A stretch of 36,424 nt of DNA from Acidimicrobiia bacterium. GTDB lineage: Bacteria; Actinomycetota; Acidimicrobiia; Acidimicrobiales; Bin134. The number at the start of each line of letters is the position of its first letter. Within the stretch, counting starts at the first letter, position 1. Below, piece after piece: positions 1 through 7,903 of the stretch. Location of the stretch: the NCBI GenBank assembly GCA_009842675.1, contig VYEX01000072.1, positions 15,849 to 52,272 of the forward strand, given 5' to 3'. A program made the position numbers and the translations under genes. Under the pieces are notes generated by a model. That model was not told the DNA's origin, ran no database searches, and worked only from the letters and a program-made list of their open reading frames with translations.

Positions 1-156
1 GGGGTAGGACTCAGAGTAGGAGTTGGCGACGGGATCGGGGCAGATGTCGGGGTCGAAGACGGGACCGGGACCGGCGTCGGGGTAGGACTCAGAGTAGGAG
101 TTGGCGACGGGATCGGGGCAGATGTCGGGGTCGGAGACGGAACCGGGACCGGCGTC
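1..156 (-). repeat. 78-bp direct tandem repeat, two copies in the window
   Basis: Positions 1-78 and 79-156 are the same 78-bp unit with two substitutions that I can see (both within the GGTCGAAGACGGGACC versus GGTCGGAGACGGAACC part). 78 is a multiple of three, so the unit encodes 26 residues of the lipoprotein linker and a change in copy number keeps the frame. The first copy begins at the window edge, so more copies may lie to the left. Confidence 0.9.
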
Positions 157-323
157 GGAGTCGAGGGCGGCGTCGGGGTGAGGTCCGGAATGGCAGGCGG
201 CTCGGTGGGAGCGAGAGTCGGCCCAGCCGTGTCTGGCGGCGGCGTGCTGTCTTGGCTGCATCCGGCGAAAGCCAGCCCCAAGACAAGAACAGGGGCCAAG
301 GCCTTCCAAGCAGCTTCAGCCAT
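1..323 (-). CDS. Lipoprotein with Pro/Thr-rich repeat linker (3' end cut by window)
   Basis: Only the N-terminal 107 codons are in the window; the frame stays open to the left edge. The product starts with a short hydrophobic signal peptide ending in a lipobox (LAFAGC, lipidated Cys at about residue 21), so it is probably a membrane-anchored lipoprotein exposed outside the cell. The rest seen is a Pro/Thr/Ser/Val linker of the type (T/S)-P-T-P, containing a 26-residue unit repeated twice. The functional domain must lie beyond the window and cannot be named. The ATG start is supported by a TAGGCT -10 box 6 nt upstream, pointing to a leaderless mRNA. It lies 36 bp after the SDR gene on the same strand. 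The neighbouring lipoproteins at 1241-2422 and 2413-4014 have the same lipobox-plus-linker layout. Confidence 0.75.
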   Translation of the reverse strand, partial: MAEAAWKALAPVLVLGLAFAGCSQDSTPPPDTAGPTLAPTEPPAIPDLTPTPPSTPTPVPVPSPTPTSAPIPSPTPTLSPTPTPVPVPSSTPTSAPIPSPTPTLSPT

Positions 324-329
324 GGGCCA

Positions 330-335
330 AGCCTA
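330..335 (-). promoter_or_regulatory. -10 box TAGGCT, leaderless promoter of the cut lipoprotein gene
   Basis: On the minus strand TAGGCT is followed by 6 nt and then the ATG at 323. This spacing places transcription initiation at or next to the start codon. No Shine-Dalgarno is present. It fits the actinobacterial TANNNT -10 consensus and repeats in front of several other genes here. Confidence 0.5.
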
Positions 336-359
336 TGGCTGCGCCGTCAGGATTTTGGG

Positions 360-1187
360 TCAGTCAACCTCGGCGGTCGGGGGCACCCTTCGCTCCAGCA
401 ATGCGTCGTAGCGGACCCGGATCTGATTGGCGTAGCTGGGCTTGGTGGGGATGAGGAAGTCGCCCGCTCTGATGCCGGCCATGACCGGGCCGACCACGCC
501 GGCCGGCGAGATGCCGGTCGCCGTCATCTGGGACAGCGACTCCACCACGAAAGCGTTGTCCTCGCTCTCATCGGTGCCGTAGCGCTCGCCGCGTACTCGG
601 GCGGTGTGGGCAATGGCGGTGTCGATGGCGCTGGGGGTGAGCACTGAGGCTCCGATCTTGGCCCCCACCCCGGCCAAATCGAGCGCCAGGCACTCGGTGA
701 GCGAGAAAGCGGCGCATTTTGACACCACGTAAGGGCTGGAGAATCCCCCGGCCACGAAGGCGGCCACCGACGCGGTGTTCACAATGTGGCCCTCGGTGTC
801 CTGGGCGATCATTCGAGGCACGAAAGCAGCCACCCCGTTGATGATGCCGTAGACGTTCACCCCGAGCACCCAGTCCCAGTCGGCCTGAGTGCGCTCCCAC
901 ATGAGCCCGGCCTGGAATACCCCGGCGTTGTTGAACAAGAGGTCCACCTGCCCGAAGGCATCCCAGGCGGCGTCGGCCAGCGCCTCCACCGATGCGCGGT
1001 CGGCCACGTCTACTTCTTTCGCCACCGCACTGTCACCGATGGCGTCTGCGGTGGCGGTTGCGCCCGCTAGGTCGATATCGGCGGCCACTACCTTGGCGCC
1101 CTCGGAACTGAATCCGGCCGCCAAGGCTGCGCCGATCCCGCTGGCTGCGCCGGTGATCACCGCCACCTTGCCGTCAAAGTCCTGCAT
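360..1187 (-). CDS. Short-chain dehydrogenase/reductase (SDR)
   Basis: A 275-residue classical SDR, an NAD(P)-dependent oxidoreductase of the cytoplasm acting on an alcohol or ketone that the sequence does not reveal. Visible motifs are the Rossmann glycine motif TGAASGIG (residues 12-19), NNAG (86-89), catalytic Ser140 in the segment NTAS, and Tyr153-x-x-x-Lys157. An acidic Asp after the second strand (VVAADID, residues 33-39) favours NAD over NADP. I chose the ATG at 1187 because the frame upstream of it is arginine-rich and unlike any SDR, while the usual SDR N-terminus (KVAVITG) begins a few residues after this start. It sits 53 bp downstream of the beta-lactamase-fold lipoprotein gene, same strand. 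The C-terminal 40 residues are less typical, and substrate cannot be inferred. Confidence 0.9.
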   Translation of the reverse strand: MQDFDGKVAVITGAASGIGAALAAGFSSEGAKVVAADIDLAGATATADAIGDSAVAKEVDVADRASVEALADAAWDAFGQVDLLFNNAGVFQAGLMWERTQADWDWVLGVNVYGIINGVAAFVPRMIAQDTEGHIVNTASVAAFVAGGFSSPYVVSKCAAFSLTECLALDLAGVGAKIGASVLTPSAIDTAIAHTARVRGERYGTDESEDNAFVVESLSQMTATGISPAGVVGPVMAGIRAGDFLIPTKPSYANQIRVRYDALLERRVPPTAEVD

Positions 1188-1240
1188 GGTCCCATGCTGG
1201 CACGACTCAGTTACCCATGTCGGAGCGGAGAAGTTTGGAA

Positions 1241-2422
1241 CTACCCGCCAGTTCCTGCTTCGGGCCAAATCTCGGGGTCGTGGACGCCGTCGTGTTCCCG
1301 CACACATTCGAGGTCGGGGTCTTCGGCAATGAAGGCATAAATCCGACAGGCAGCCAGGGAAACCCATTGGTTGGTCAGGTCGTAGAACTCCCCCCGGGAG
1401 CTCAAGATAGCCAACGCATACCAGCTGTCGTCAGGAAGCACGATGATTCCAGCGTCGATCATCTGCCGGTATTCCGCGGGACAGCAGTTGGGTCGAAGCC
1501 AACCCGCCTTGTGCAGCGACGTTTCGGCCACTTCCAGAGGCAGCCGATCAAGCAAGACCCCGTCAAGGTCTCTTGGAGAATTCAACGAATGAGAGGTATC
1601 GAGCAGCCACTGTTGGAGGGCGGCATTCTCGTCAGGGTCTAGAAGATCGCGCTTGTACAGGCGGGCAAAGAAGAGAGCCAGGTCGGCCATGGTGGTTCGG
1701 TTGCCCAGGGGATTCTCGGGATTGAAGCTGCTGGCCACCCGATTGGGATCTTGGAAGCGCCATGCCTCTAGCCGGGTGTCGGACAACCGGGCCACATTCC
1801 GTGTCCAGGCGTTCACCGCGTCCACTCCCCCGGCCAGATCGATCAACCTTCCTCCCGCCAAATTGTCAGACAGAATCAAGGCGGAATAGGCCTGCGATCT
1901 CACCGCCTCCAGCCCGGCTGCTTCGAGTGCGGCTGCGGCCCACATTGGCTTGACCGCGCTGGCCGAGATCCGAGACTCCGTTGCTTCGTAGCCGTGGAGT
2001 GTTTCGTCGGGAAGCACCACTGCGATCGAGATCTGCCCGTCGGGGTTCCACTCCGCGGAGATCTCAGCCAGAAACTCGAACTCCTCAGCCAGCTCAAAAT
2101 GAAACTCTCCGGCCAAGGAGTCCAAGAACTCTTGGGCGGAGCGATCAGGAGTCGGAGTCGGCTCGACGGTCGGATCAGGGGTGGCGGGCACTGCCGCCTC
2201 GATGGTGGGGCTCGGCGTGGGCGCTGGCGTAGGAGACGTCTGCGTGGGCACGGCGGTAGGCACCAGAGTCGGCGCCAGGGTGGGACTGGCCTCCGCGTCA
2301 ATTGCGGTCACCTCCAGCACCACCTCGGATTCCTCGGTGCAGGCCGCAACGCCAAATAGCAGCGCAAAGACCGCCAATGCCGCGCTTAGCCGGGCGAACC
2401 TGCCGGTAGATCTCAGCCGCAC
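1241..2422 (-). CDS. Beta-lactamase/serine-hydrolase-fold lipoprotein
   Basis: 393 residues with GTG start. A signal peptide ends in a lipobox (GVAAC, Cys28), followed by a Pro/Thr linker (about residues 45-93) and a globular domain. Three motifs in class A beta-lactamase order are visible: Ser155-Ala-Val-Lys158 (SxxK), Ser185-Asp-Asn187 (SDN) and Lys305-Ala-Gly307 (KTG-like). This suggests an outward-facing, membrane-anchored acyl-serine enzyme or an inactive relative that binds peptidoglycan or a beta-lactam-like ligand. The spacing from SxxK to SDN is only 30 residues, about half that of classical class A enzymes, so activity is uncertain. The start overlaps the stop of the upstream TAP-family gene by 10 nt, so the two are probably translationally coupled. 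No other in-frame ATG precedes the signal peptide. Confidence 0.75.
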   Translation of the reverse strand: MRLRSTGRFARLSAALAVFALLFGVAACTEESEVVLEVTAIDAEASPTLAPTLVPTAVPTQTSPTPAPTPSPTIEAAVPATPDPTVEPTPTPDRSAQEFLDSLAGEFHFELAEEFEFLAEISAEWNPDGQISIAVVLPDETLHGYEATESRISASAVKPMWAAAALEAAGLEAVRSQAYSALILSDNLAGGRLIDLAGGVDAVNAWTRNVARLSDTRLEAWRFQDPNRVASSFNPENPLGNRTTMADLALFFARLYKRDLLDPDENAALQQWLLDTSHSLNSPRDLDGVLLDRLPLEVAETSLHKAGWLRPNCCPAEYRQMIDAGIIVLPDDSWYALAILSSRGEFYDLTNQWVSLAACRIYAFIAEDPDLECVREHDGVHDPEIWPEAGTGG

Positions 2423-4014
2423 TCGATGTCTTCTGAGGACAGCACCAAATCGATGAGATAGTTGTCCACCACTTCATCCACGCACGGGTGGCGGCCATAG
2501 CTGGTGTGGCCCTGTCCGTTGTAAGTCAGCAGCACTCCGGTTTCCAGAGCCTCGGCCACCGCCACCGCCCACTCATAAGGGGTGGCGTTGTCTCCCCGGT
2601 TTCCGATCACCAGCACCGAGGCTGCATCGGGGGCTCGGACTGGCTCGTGCGGACGGGTCTCAGTGTCGTCCCAATACACGCACATGCGGGCCTCGGCGGC
2701 TGCAGCTCGTCCAAAGTCGCCGGCCTCTTCGATCATCCGCTCGACGAGCCGATCCAAGTCGCTCTCGCTCATACGGCCGCCGTCGGTGCAACTGATGCTG
2801 AAGAACGAACCGAGGTCTACAGCCCCCAGATAGAACTGAGCCAGGTCGTGCAGCATCTGGCCATCATTCTCTCCCCAGGCCTGGGCGAATGCCCGGAAGA
2901 GCAGCGGCCACTGCTCTTCGGAGCTATAGGACACGATCACCAAAGCCAGCTGCGCCTCTCCCGGTCCCGCCAGCACATTGCCCTCGGCGTCGAGCAACGG
3001 GTTGGTTTCCAGGCTGTCCATCAGTTGGAGGTAGGCCGACTTGGGATTGCCGACAATCGGGCATGCCGCGTCGGCCAGACAGGCTTCGAATATCGCGTCG
3101 ATCACTCGGGCGAAGCCCCTTATCTGCTCCACCAGAACGTCCTCGTGGGCCAGCGACGTGTCCAGTACGCCGTCGATCACCACCGCCCGGGCGTGGGCAC
3201 CGTATTTGTCGGCGTAGAACTGACCCAGCACCGTGCCGTAGCTGTAGCCCAAGAAATTGATCTGATCCTCGCCCAAGGCCTGGCGGATCAAGTCCATGTC
3301 GTGCACGGTCTGCACTGTGCTGATGAGCTCGGAACGACCGTCCAAGCCGGCCAAGCAGGCTTCGGCGGCCTGCTGGGCCGCTTCGGCGATGACGGCCTCG
3401 TTCTCTGGAGTATCCGACAGCGCACCCACTAGCTGGAGTTTCTCGGCCTCTTGGTGGCAGTTGGGGTTCAGGCTGGCGGTCACCCCTCGGGGATTCCAGC
3501 CCACCACGTCGAACCGGGCCAGCACCTGGTCGGACAGTCCGGCGCCGTACGCCAGGAAGCTGTTCATATCCCCGCCGGGACCCCCGGGATTCACCAGCAG
3601 TACACCAATGCGACGATCCGGGTCACCGGCGGGGAGCATTCCGAGTTCCAGGGAGATGGTTCCAGCGTCCGGGTCGTTGTGGTCGGCAGGCACTTCCAGC
3701 TCTGCGCAGAGATAGACCTGCCCGCAGCCTTGGAAGATGGAGGCTTCGGGTTCAGGTTGAACCGCGGTGGGCGGCGGCGCTTCGGTGGGTACCGGCTCGT
3801 CGGTAGGCGCAGGTGCAACAGGGGTAGGCGCAGGCGCTTCGGTAGGGGTAGGCATAGAGGCTTCGGTCGGTACTTCCGTCGCAGTGGCGGGGATCTCCGT
3901 TGGTTCAACATTCGATGCTGAAGGCGCATCGGTGCCGTCGGAGCATCCTGCGGCAATCAGGGCCGCCACCATCAGCACACCCGCTCCGACAATCGCCCTC
4001 GGATACCTTCTCAT
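2413..4014 (-). CDS. TAP-family alpha/beta-hydrolase lipoprotein (tripeptidyl aminopeptidase-like)
   Basis: 533 residues from the ATG at 4014, which is preceded by a strong Shine-Dalgarno (AAGGAGGG, 3 nt before the ATG); longer frames upstream lack it. The signal peptide ends in lipobox IAAGC (Cys24), then a Pro/Glu/Thr linker (about residues 30-92). The alpha/beta-hydrolase domain has the oxyanion-type loop NPGGPGG (about 143-149), the nucleophile elbow GYSYG with Ser258, the acid Asp475 in GNRGDNATP, and His503 in GQGHTSY. That is the SCO7095/TAP arrangement with the C-terminal TAP-like domain. It probably removes short peptides from exported proteins or hydrolyses esters outside the membrane. 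It leads a two-gene unit with the beta-lactamase-fold lipoprotein. Substrate is unknown. Confidence 0.88.
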   Translation of the reverse strand: MRRYPRAIVGAGVLMVAALIAAGCSDGTDAPSASNVEPTEIPATATEVPTEASMPTPTEAPAPTPVAPAPTDEPVPTEAPPPTAVQPEPEASIFQGCGQVYLCAELEVPADHNDPDAGTISLELGMLPAGDPDRRIGVLLVNPGGPGGDMNSFLAYGAGLSDQVLARFDVVGWNPRGVTASLNPNCHQEAEKLQLVGALSDTPENEAVIAEAAQQAAEACLAGLDGRSELISTVQTVHDMDLIRQALGEDQINFLGYSYGTVLGQFYADKYGAHARAVVIDGVLDTSLAHEDVLVEQIRGFARVIDAIFEACLADAACPIVGNPKSAYLQLMDSLETNPLLDAEGNVLAGPGEAQLALVIVSYSSEEQWPLLFRAFAQAWGENDGQMLHDLAQFYLGAVDLGSFFSISCTDGGRMSESDLDRLVERMIEEAGDFGRAAAAEARMCVYWDDTETRPHEPVRAPDAASVLVIGNRGDNATPYEWAVAVAEALETGVLLTYNGQGHTSYGRHPCVDEVVDNYLIDLVLSSEDIECG

Positions 4015-4112
4015 CAACCCTCCTTGGTCGTGGCCTAGTCGCCTCAAGATATCTGGGCGCGAAGCCGATTCCGCAGCACCCATCGTGATCACGGGAGTTC
4101 GCCAGGGTCGGG
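4015..4112. other. 98-bp intergenic region before the TAP-family gene
   Basis: It holds the Shine-Dalgarno of the TAP-family gene. A TATCTT on the minus strand about 40 nt before the start could be a -10 box, but I see no convincing -35. An imperfect GC-rich inverted repeat (GCGGAA...TTCGC) has no T-tract. No gene seen. Confidence 0.3.
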
Positions 4113-4889
4113 TCAGAGGATGTCGTTGACCCAGGTCATGTTGGTGCTCTCGCCAGCTTCCAGCAATGGCCCGTCGTAGTTGGGGGAGGTCATGACCGAA
4201 GCGTCGCGGCGGTAGTTGACGAAATGGACGCCATCGTCACCGCTGTAGAGCTTGTAGCGGCGGTCGGCGGCCACCCACAGGGTGTCGCCTGCGCCAACCA
4301 CTCGACGACCGACTCGGATCTCGCCCCGCAGCACGTGGATCAACTCGTCCTGGGAGTGGCTGTGAGCGGAGGATTCGAAATACTGGGGACGATCGCTGGC
4401 CAACAGCCACAGCCGATTGGTGGGTGCTGAAGCGTCGGAGAAGAACCGGGTGCGCTGGGAGTCGTCGACCGTGGCCCACACTCCGCCAGGGCCGACTACC
4501 CGCACGCTTCGGTTCTCAGATTCGGCCGGGCCTCTCAGCCCGCCGGTCGGGGGGGCGGAATCGGCGGGACCCATGTGCAAGATGCTGGTGTCGGACTCTG
4601 CGATCGCACTGGTAGCCACCCCGGCCTCCACCACCATCGCCCCGTCGGCGGGGCAGACCCGCCTGTCGACGGCCAGGCTGCCGGAGCGCACGTACACGGC
4701 CTCGTCGCCGTGCTCGGTGCCCCACCGCAGTTCGGTGCCCGCATCCAGGTCGGCGGCAATCAGCCACAGCGAAGCTCCGTCAGGGCTCACCGGCCGAGCA
4801 GTAAGGCCTCCAGATACCTCGACCGTCGTCGCCGGATAGCGGGTTGTGGCCTCAACTTCGGCGGCGTGGATGACATCGACTGCGCTCAC
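4113..4889 (-). CDS. Two-domain cupin protein
   Basis: 258 residues, GTG start with GAGG 5 nt before it. Two cupin-like halves are visible. The second carries a good motif 1, HSHSQDELIHVLRGEI (about residues 176-191), with the His-x-His and downstream Glu that bind a metal, followed by GAGDTLWV. The first half (about residues 50-85) keeps GTEHGDEAVYVRSGSL, with only part of the ligand set. Such bicupins include dioxygenases, isomerases and ligand-binding proteins, so the reaction cannot be named. It starts 6 bp after the acyltransferase stop and is probably cotranscribed with it and with the CODH-type gene upstream. The C-terminal tail (YDGPLLEAGESTNMTWVNDI) is specific to this protein as far as I can see. 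Confidence 0.75.
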   Translation of the reverse strand: MSAVDVIHAAEVEATTRYPATTVEVSGGLTARPVSPDGASLWLIAADLDAGTELRWGTEHGDEAVYVRSGSLAVDRRVCPADGAMVVEAGVATSAIAESDTSILHMGPADSAPPTGGLRGPAESENRSVRVVGPGGVWATVDDSQRTRFFSDASAPTNRLWLLASDRPQYFESSAHSHSQDELIHVLRGEIRVGRRVVGAGDTLWVAADRRYKLYSGDDGVHFVNYRRDASVMTSPNYDGPLLEAGESTNMTWVNDIL

Positions 4890-4895
4890 AGAACC

Positions 4896-5624
4896 TCAAT
4901 CATCGCGCTTGTTCCGTCGGCGGCGTCGGCTTCGGCGGGTTGACGCCAAGTCGACGGCTTCATCCATGGCCGATTGCATGGCCTCTCGCAAGCGGACGGT
5001 GAACTCGCTGCGCTGGTTGGAGGAGAGTCGGCCGCTCTCGATGCTCGGCGGCAGCAGCGGTTCACCGATGACGATTGACACCGGGATACGCCGGAGAAAC
5101 TTGGCCTTGGGGGGCATGGCCTCCTCGGTGCCGGCGATGCCGACCGGGAGGATTGGCACCCCGGTACGAGCCGACAGAAAAGCAGCGCCTCCGTAAATCT
5201 CTCCCACCTGACGACCCGAGTGGCGAGTGCCCTCTGGGAACACCAGCAATGGCTCGCCCCTTCGCAACAGGCCAATGGCCGCTTGCAGCGACCGGCGGTC
5301 TCCCGCCCCCCGATGCACAGGAAACGATCCGATCATGGCGCTGATCCAGGTGCCGACCCTCCCCTTGAACATTTCGATCTTGGCCAGCGATCGCACCTTA
5401 CGGGGGCATCGGGAGTTCACCAATGGGCCGTCAAGATTGGACCGGTGTACGGGAGCGATGATGAATGCCCCATCTATTCTCAGCCGTTCGGCGCCGACCA
5501 TTCTGGTCCGCAGATAAAAGCGCCCAACAACCCGGATCAACCCCCGCAACACCCAGTAGAGAATCTGGGCCCGACGAGTGGCCCAGATGGCCAGCACCCG
5601 GTCTTCCAGATGCTGTTCAGACAT
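4896..5624 (-). CDS. 1-acyl-glycerol-3-phosphate acyltransferase-like protein (PlsC/LPLAT family)
   Basis: 242 residues. The ATG at 5624 is the plausible start because it is followed by a family-like N-terminus, while the upstream extension is Cys/Arg-rich. The acyltransferase motifs are HRSNLD (the HX4D catalytic motif, about residues 61-66) and FPEGTR (about 131-136). A hydrophobic, positively flanked N-terminal segment (YWVLRGLIRVVGRFYL) suggests membrane association. It likely transfers an acyl chain from acyl-CoA or acyl-ACP to a lysophospholipid or similar acceptor at the inner membrane. The C-terminus is strongly basic (a run of Arg). It overlaps the end of the CODH-type gene by 8 nt, implying coupled translation. 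The acceptor substrate is not predictable. Confidence 0.87.
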   Translation of the reverse strand: MSEQHLEDRVLAIWATRRAQILYWVLRGLIRVVGRFYLRTRMVGAERLRIDGAFIIAPVHRSNLDGPLVNSRCPRKVRSLAKIEMFKGRVGTWISAMIGSFPVHRGAGDRRSLQAAIGLLRRGEPLLVFPEGTRHSGRQVGEIYGGAAFLSARTGVPILPVGIAGTEEAMPPKAKFLRRIPVSIVIGEPLLPPSIESGRLSSNQRSEFTVRLREAMQSAMDEAVDLASTRRSRRRRRNKRDD

Positions 5625-7872
5625 GGTTCTGCAAGGCCTTCCACACTCGCTGGGGCGACGTCGGCATGTCCAGATGGCGGACCCCAAGATGACCTAACGC
5701 GTCGATCACGGCATTTTGCACCGCGGCGGTGGCCCCAACCGTGCCCGACTCGCCGACGCCCTTGGCTCCCAGCAGGTTCCGGTCGGTGGGGGTCTCCGAT
5801 CTGATCAGCTCGAAACTGGGCAGCTCAGCCGCCGAGATCACCGGGTAATCGGCAAAGTTGGTAGTAATCGGGTTGGCGTCAGCATCATAAGACAACTCCT
5901 CCAACAGAGCCTGCGCGGCGCCGCCGGCGATTCCCCCGTGGATCTGGCCCTCGAAAATCAACGGATTCAAAACGGTGCCAGCATCGTCCACGGCCACCAG
6001 CCGCACCAGCTCCGTCCCGCCGGTCTCAGCGTCTACCTCAACTATGGCCGCGTGGGCGCCGAACGGGAAGGTCTGGCCGCCGGACTCGAAATCCGATTCC
6101 ACCGTCAGCGGGCTGTCCAGAGCGGCGGCCACAGCCACCCACCCCACCGAAACCGCCGGAGTTCCAGCCACATGAAATGTGCCAGCCTCCCGATCGTGGA
6201 CCACATCGCTGACCGCAGCCTCCAAGAGATCGGCCGCCGTCGGCAGCACCTCCTCCACCAGCCGCTGAGAGGCATCAACCAGCATTGATCCCACGATCTG
6301 GGCTGATCGTGATCCGCCAGTGACCTGCCCCCGGGGCGTGCAATCGGTGTCGCCACCCACAGCAACCACCCGATCCAGGTCGATACCCATCACGTCGGCC
6401 ACGATCATCGGCCACACCGTCTCGTGGCCTTGGCCGTGGGGAGTGGAGCTGGTCACCGCTTTCACCGTGCCATCGGTATCCAACTCAACCGAGGCGAAGT
6501 CCCCTGCTCCTGTGGTGGCGGTGACCTCCACGTAGGTGGACAGGCCGATGCCGAGCAAACTCTCCGAACCGTTGGCCCGACGGTCGGTTTGCTCAGCCCG
6601 CAGGTCGTCGTACCCGACCGCCTCCAATACGAGATCCAGCGCCTTTCGGTAGTCGCCGGAGTCATAGCTCAATCCCGACACCGTCGAGTAGGGGAATGCT
6701 CCGGGGTCGAGGAAGTTGCGGCGGCGCACTTCGGCGGGGTCCATTTCAATTTCCGCAGCAAACAGGTCCACTGCCCGCTCAATGGCCGAAGTGGCTTCGG
6801 GTCGACCGGCTCCTCGAAAGGCCCCGTTGGGGGTGGTGGAGGTGGGCACAGACACCGCCTTATAGCCGGCGCAGGCGATGTCGTAGACGCCGGTGAACAT
6901 GGCCATGGTCATGCGGGGCAAGAACCCGGCAATGAGCGGATAGGCCCCGCTGTCTTGGATTACGTCGAGCTGATAGGCGGCAATACGGCCGTCCCTGCTG
7001 CCGCCCACCACCACATCTTGGATCTGGCCCCGACCACTGCCCAGCCCGGTCATCGACTGGGTGCGGGTCTCCGCCCAGGCGCACGGGCGGCCCAAGCGGC
7101 GGGCCAGCCAACCCAGGAGAGCCTCTTCGGGGTAGCAGCGGAACTTGGCCCCGAAGCTGCCGCCTACATCGGGGGTGACCACCAGCACATGCTCGGGGTC
7201 CAGCCCGTATATGCCCATCAGCGCGGTCTTCACGTTGTGGCTGCCCTGGGTGGCGGTGTGGTGGACCAGCCGGTCGCCCTCCCAGTAGGAGAAGCCGGTT
7301 CGGGCCTCGATGGGCGCTGCCGAAATGCGCTGGTTGTGGAACCGGGCCCGCACCACTACCTCGCACTCTTCGAAGTCGGGCTCTTGGCCCACGCCGCATC
7401 GGTACACCGTCTGATCGTCGACCCCTTCGAACAGCACCACGTCGCCCCGCAACGAGGCCTCCAAATCGGCCAACGGGGGCAGCGGCTCATAGGCCACCGC
7501 CACCAAGTCGGCGGCGTCAGCAGCCCGAACGGGATCGTCGGCTACAACGGCGACTACCGGCTCGCCCACGTAGCGGACAACCTCGTCGGCCAGCATGGTG
7601 CGGATCATCTGGCCGTTCATCCCCGGGAATGGAGTGGGATAGACCACCACTTCGGGGTCGATGTCGGCCGCGGTAAACACCCCGAGCACGCCGGGAGCGG
7701 CTGCGGCGGCCTCCACGTCCACCAAGAGCAGGCGGGCGTGTGGCTCAGTGGAGGTCACATAGGCGACATGAGCAGCGTCGGGGGGGAACAGGTTGGCCAC
7801 ATAATCGCCCTGGCCGGTGAGGAAACGGGGATCTTCCCTCCGCAGAACCGGGTGGCCGAGAATTGAAGGCAT
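5617..7872 (-). CDS. Xanthine dehydrogenase/CO dehydrogenase-type molybdenum-binding large subunit (orphan)
   Basis: 751 residues from the ATG at 7872, which has AGGA 5 nt before it; the longer frame upstream is Ser/Pro-rich and not family-like. The N-terminus has the family pattern RREDPRFLTGQGDYV. Further on are VGGSFGAKF, the FRGAGRPEA loop (form II-like, not the AYRCSFR loop of true form I CoxL) and GAKGVGESG near the C-terminus with the catalytic Glu at about 708. Such subunits hydroxylate a carbon centre using a molybdopterin cytosine dinucleotide cofactor. They normally work with a 2Fe-2S subunit and an FAD subunit, and neither is encoded in this window. Neighbours are a VOC protein (31 bp upstream) and a PlsC-like gene (overlapping). 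The substrate could be an aldehyde or heterocycle. A related gene is at 24141-26384. Confidence 0.9.
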   Translation of the reverse strand: MPSILGHPVLRREDPRFLTGQGDYVANLFPPDAAHVAYVTSTEPHARLLLVDVEAAAAAPGVLGVFTAADIDPEVVVYPTPFPGMNGQMIRTMLADEVVRYVGEPVVAVVADDPVRAADAADLVAVAYEPLPPLADLEASLRGDVVLFEGVDDQTVYRCGVGQEPDFEECEVVVRARFHNQRISAAPIEARTGFSYWEGDRLVHHTATQGSHNVKTALMGIYGLDPEHVLVVTPDVGGSFGAKFRCYPEEALLGWLARRLGRPCAWAETRTQSMTGLGSGRGQIQDVVVGGSRDGRIAAYQLDVIQDSGAYPLIAGFLPRMTMAMFTGVYDIACAGYKAVSVPTSTTPNGAFRGAGRPEATSAIERAVDLFAAEIEMDPAEVRRRNFLDPGAFPYSTVSGLSYDSGDYRKALDLVLEAVGYDDLRAEQTDRRANGSESLLGIGLSTYVEVTATTGAGDFASVELDTDGTVKAVTSSTPHGQGHETVWPMIVADVMGIDLDRVVAVGGDTDCTPRGQVTGGSRSAQIVGSMLVDASQRLVEEVLPTAADLLEAAVSDVVHDREAGTFHVAGTPAVSVGWVAVAAALDSPLTVESDFESGGQTFPFGAHAAIVEVDAETGGTELVRLVAVDDAGTVLNPLIFEGQIHGGIAGGAAQALLEELSYDADANPITTNFADYPVISAAELPSFELIRSETPTDRNLLGAKGVGESGTVGATAAVQNAVIDALGHLGVRHLDMPTSPQRVWKALQNHV

Positions 7873-7903
7873 AAGTCCTAGCCGGTTCGGGTGGAGCTCC
7901 CCC

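Noticed and set aside
1..156. Possible CRISPR-like array at the left edge
   Set aside because: The repeats abut without spacers, keep the reading frame and encode a Pro/Thr linker of a lipoprotein.
2488..3432. A 314-codon plus-strand frame antisense to the TAP-family gene
   Set aside because: No domain or start signal; it mirrors the codon bias of the true gene.
6424..7866. A 480-codon open frame on the plus strand, antisense to the CODH-type gene
   Set aside because: It is His/Gly/Gln-rich with no recognisable domain. Long antisense frames are usual opposite high-G+C genes; the minus-strand gene has full family motifs.
5617..7872. Aerobic CO dehydrogenase (CoxL form I)
   Set aside because: The form I AYRCSFR loop is absent (FRGAGRPEA is present) and no coxS or coxM is nearby.
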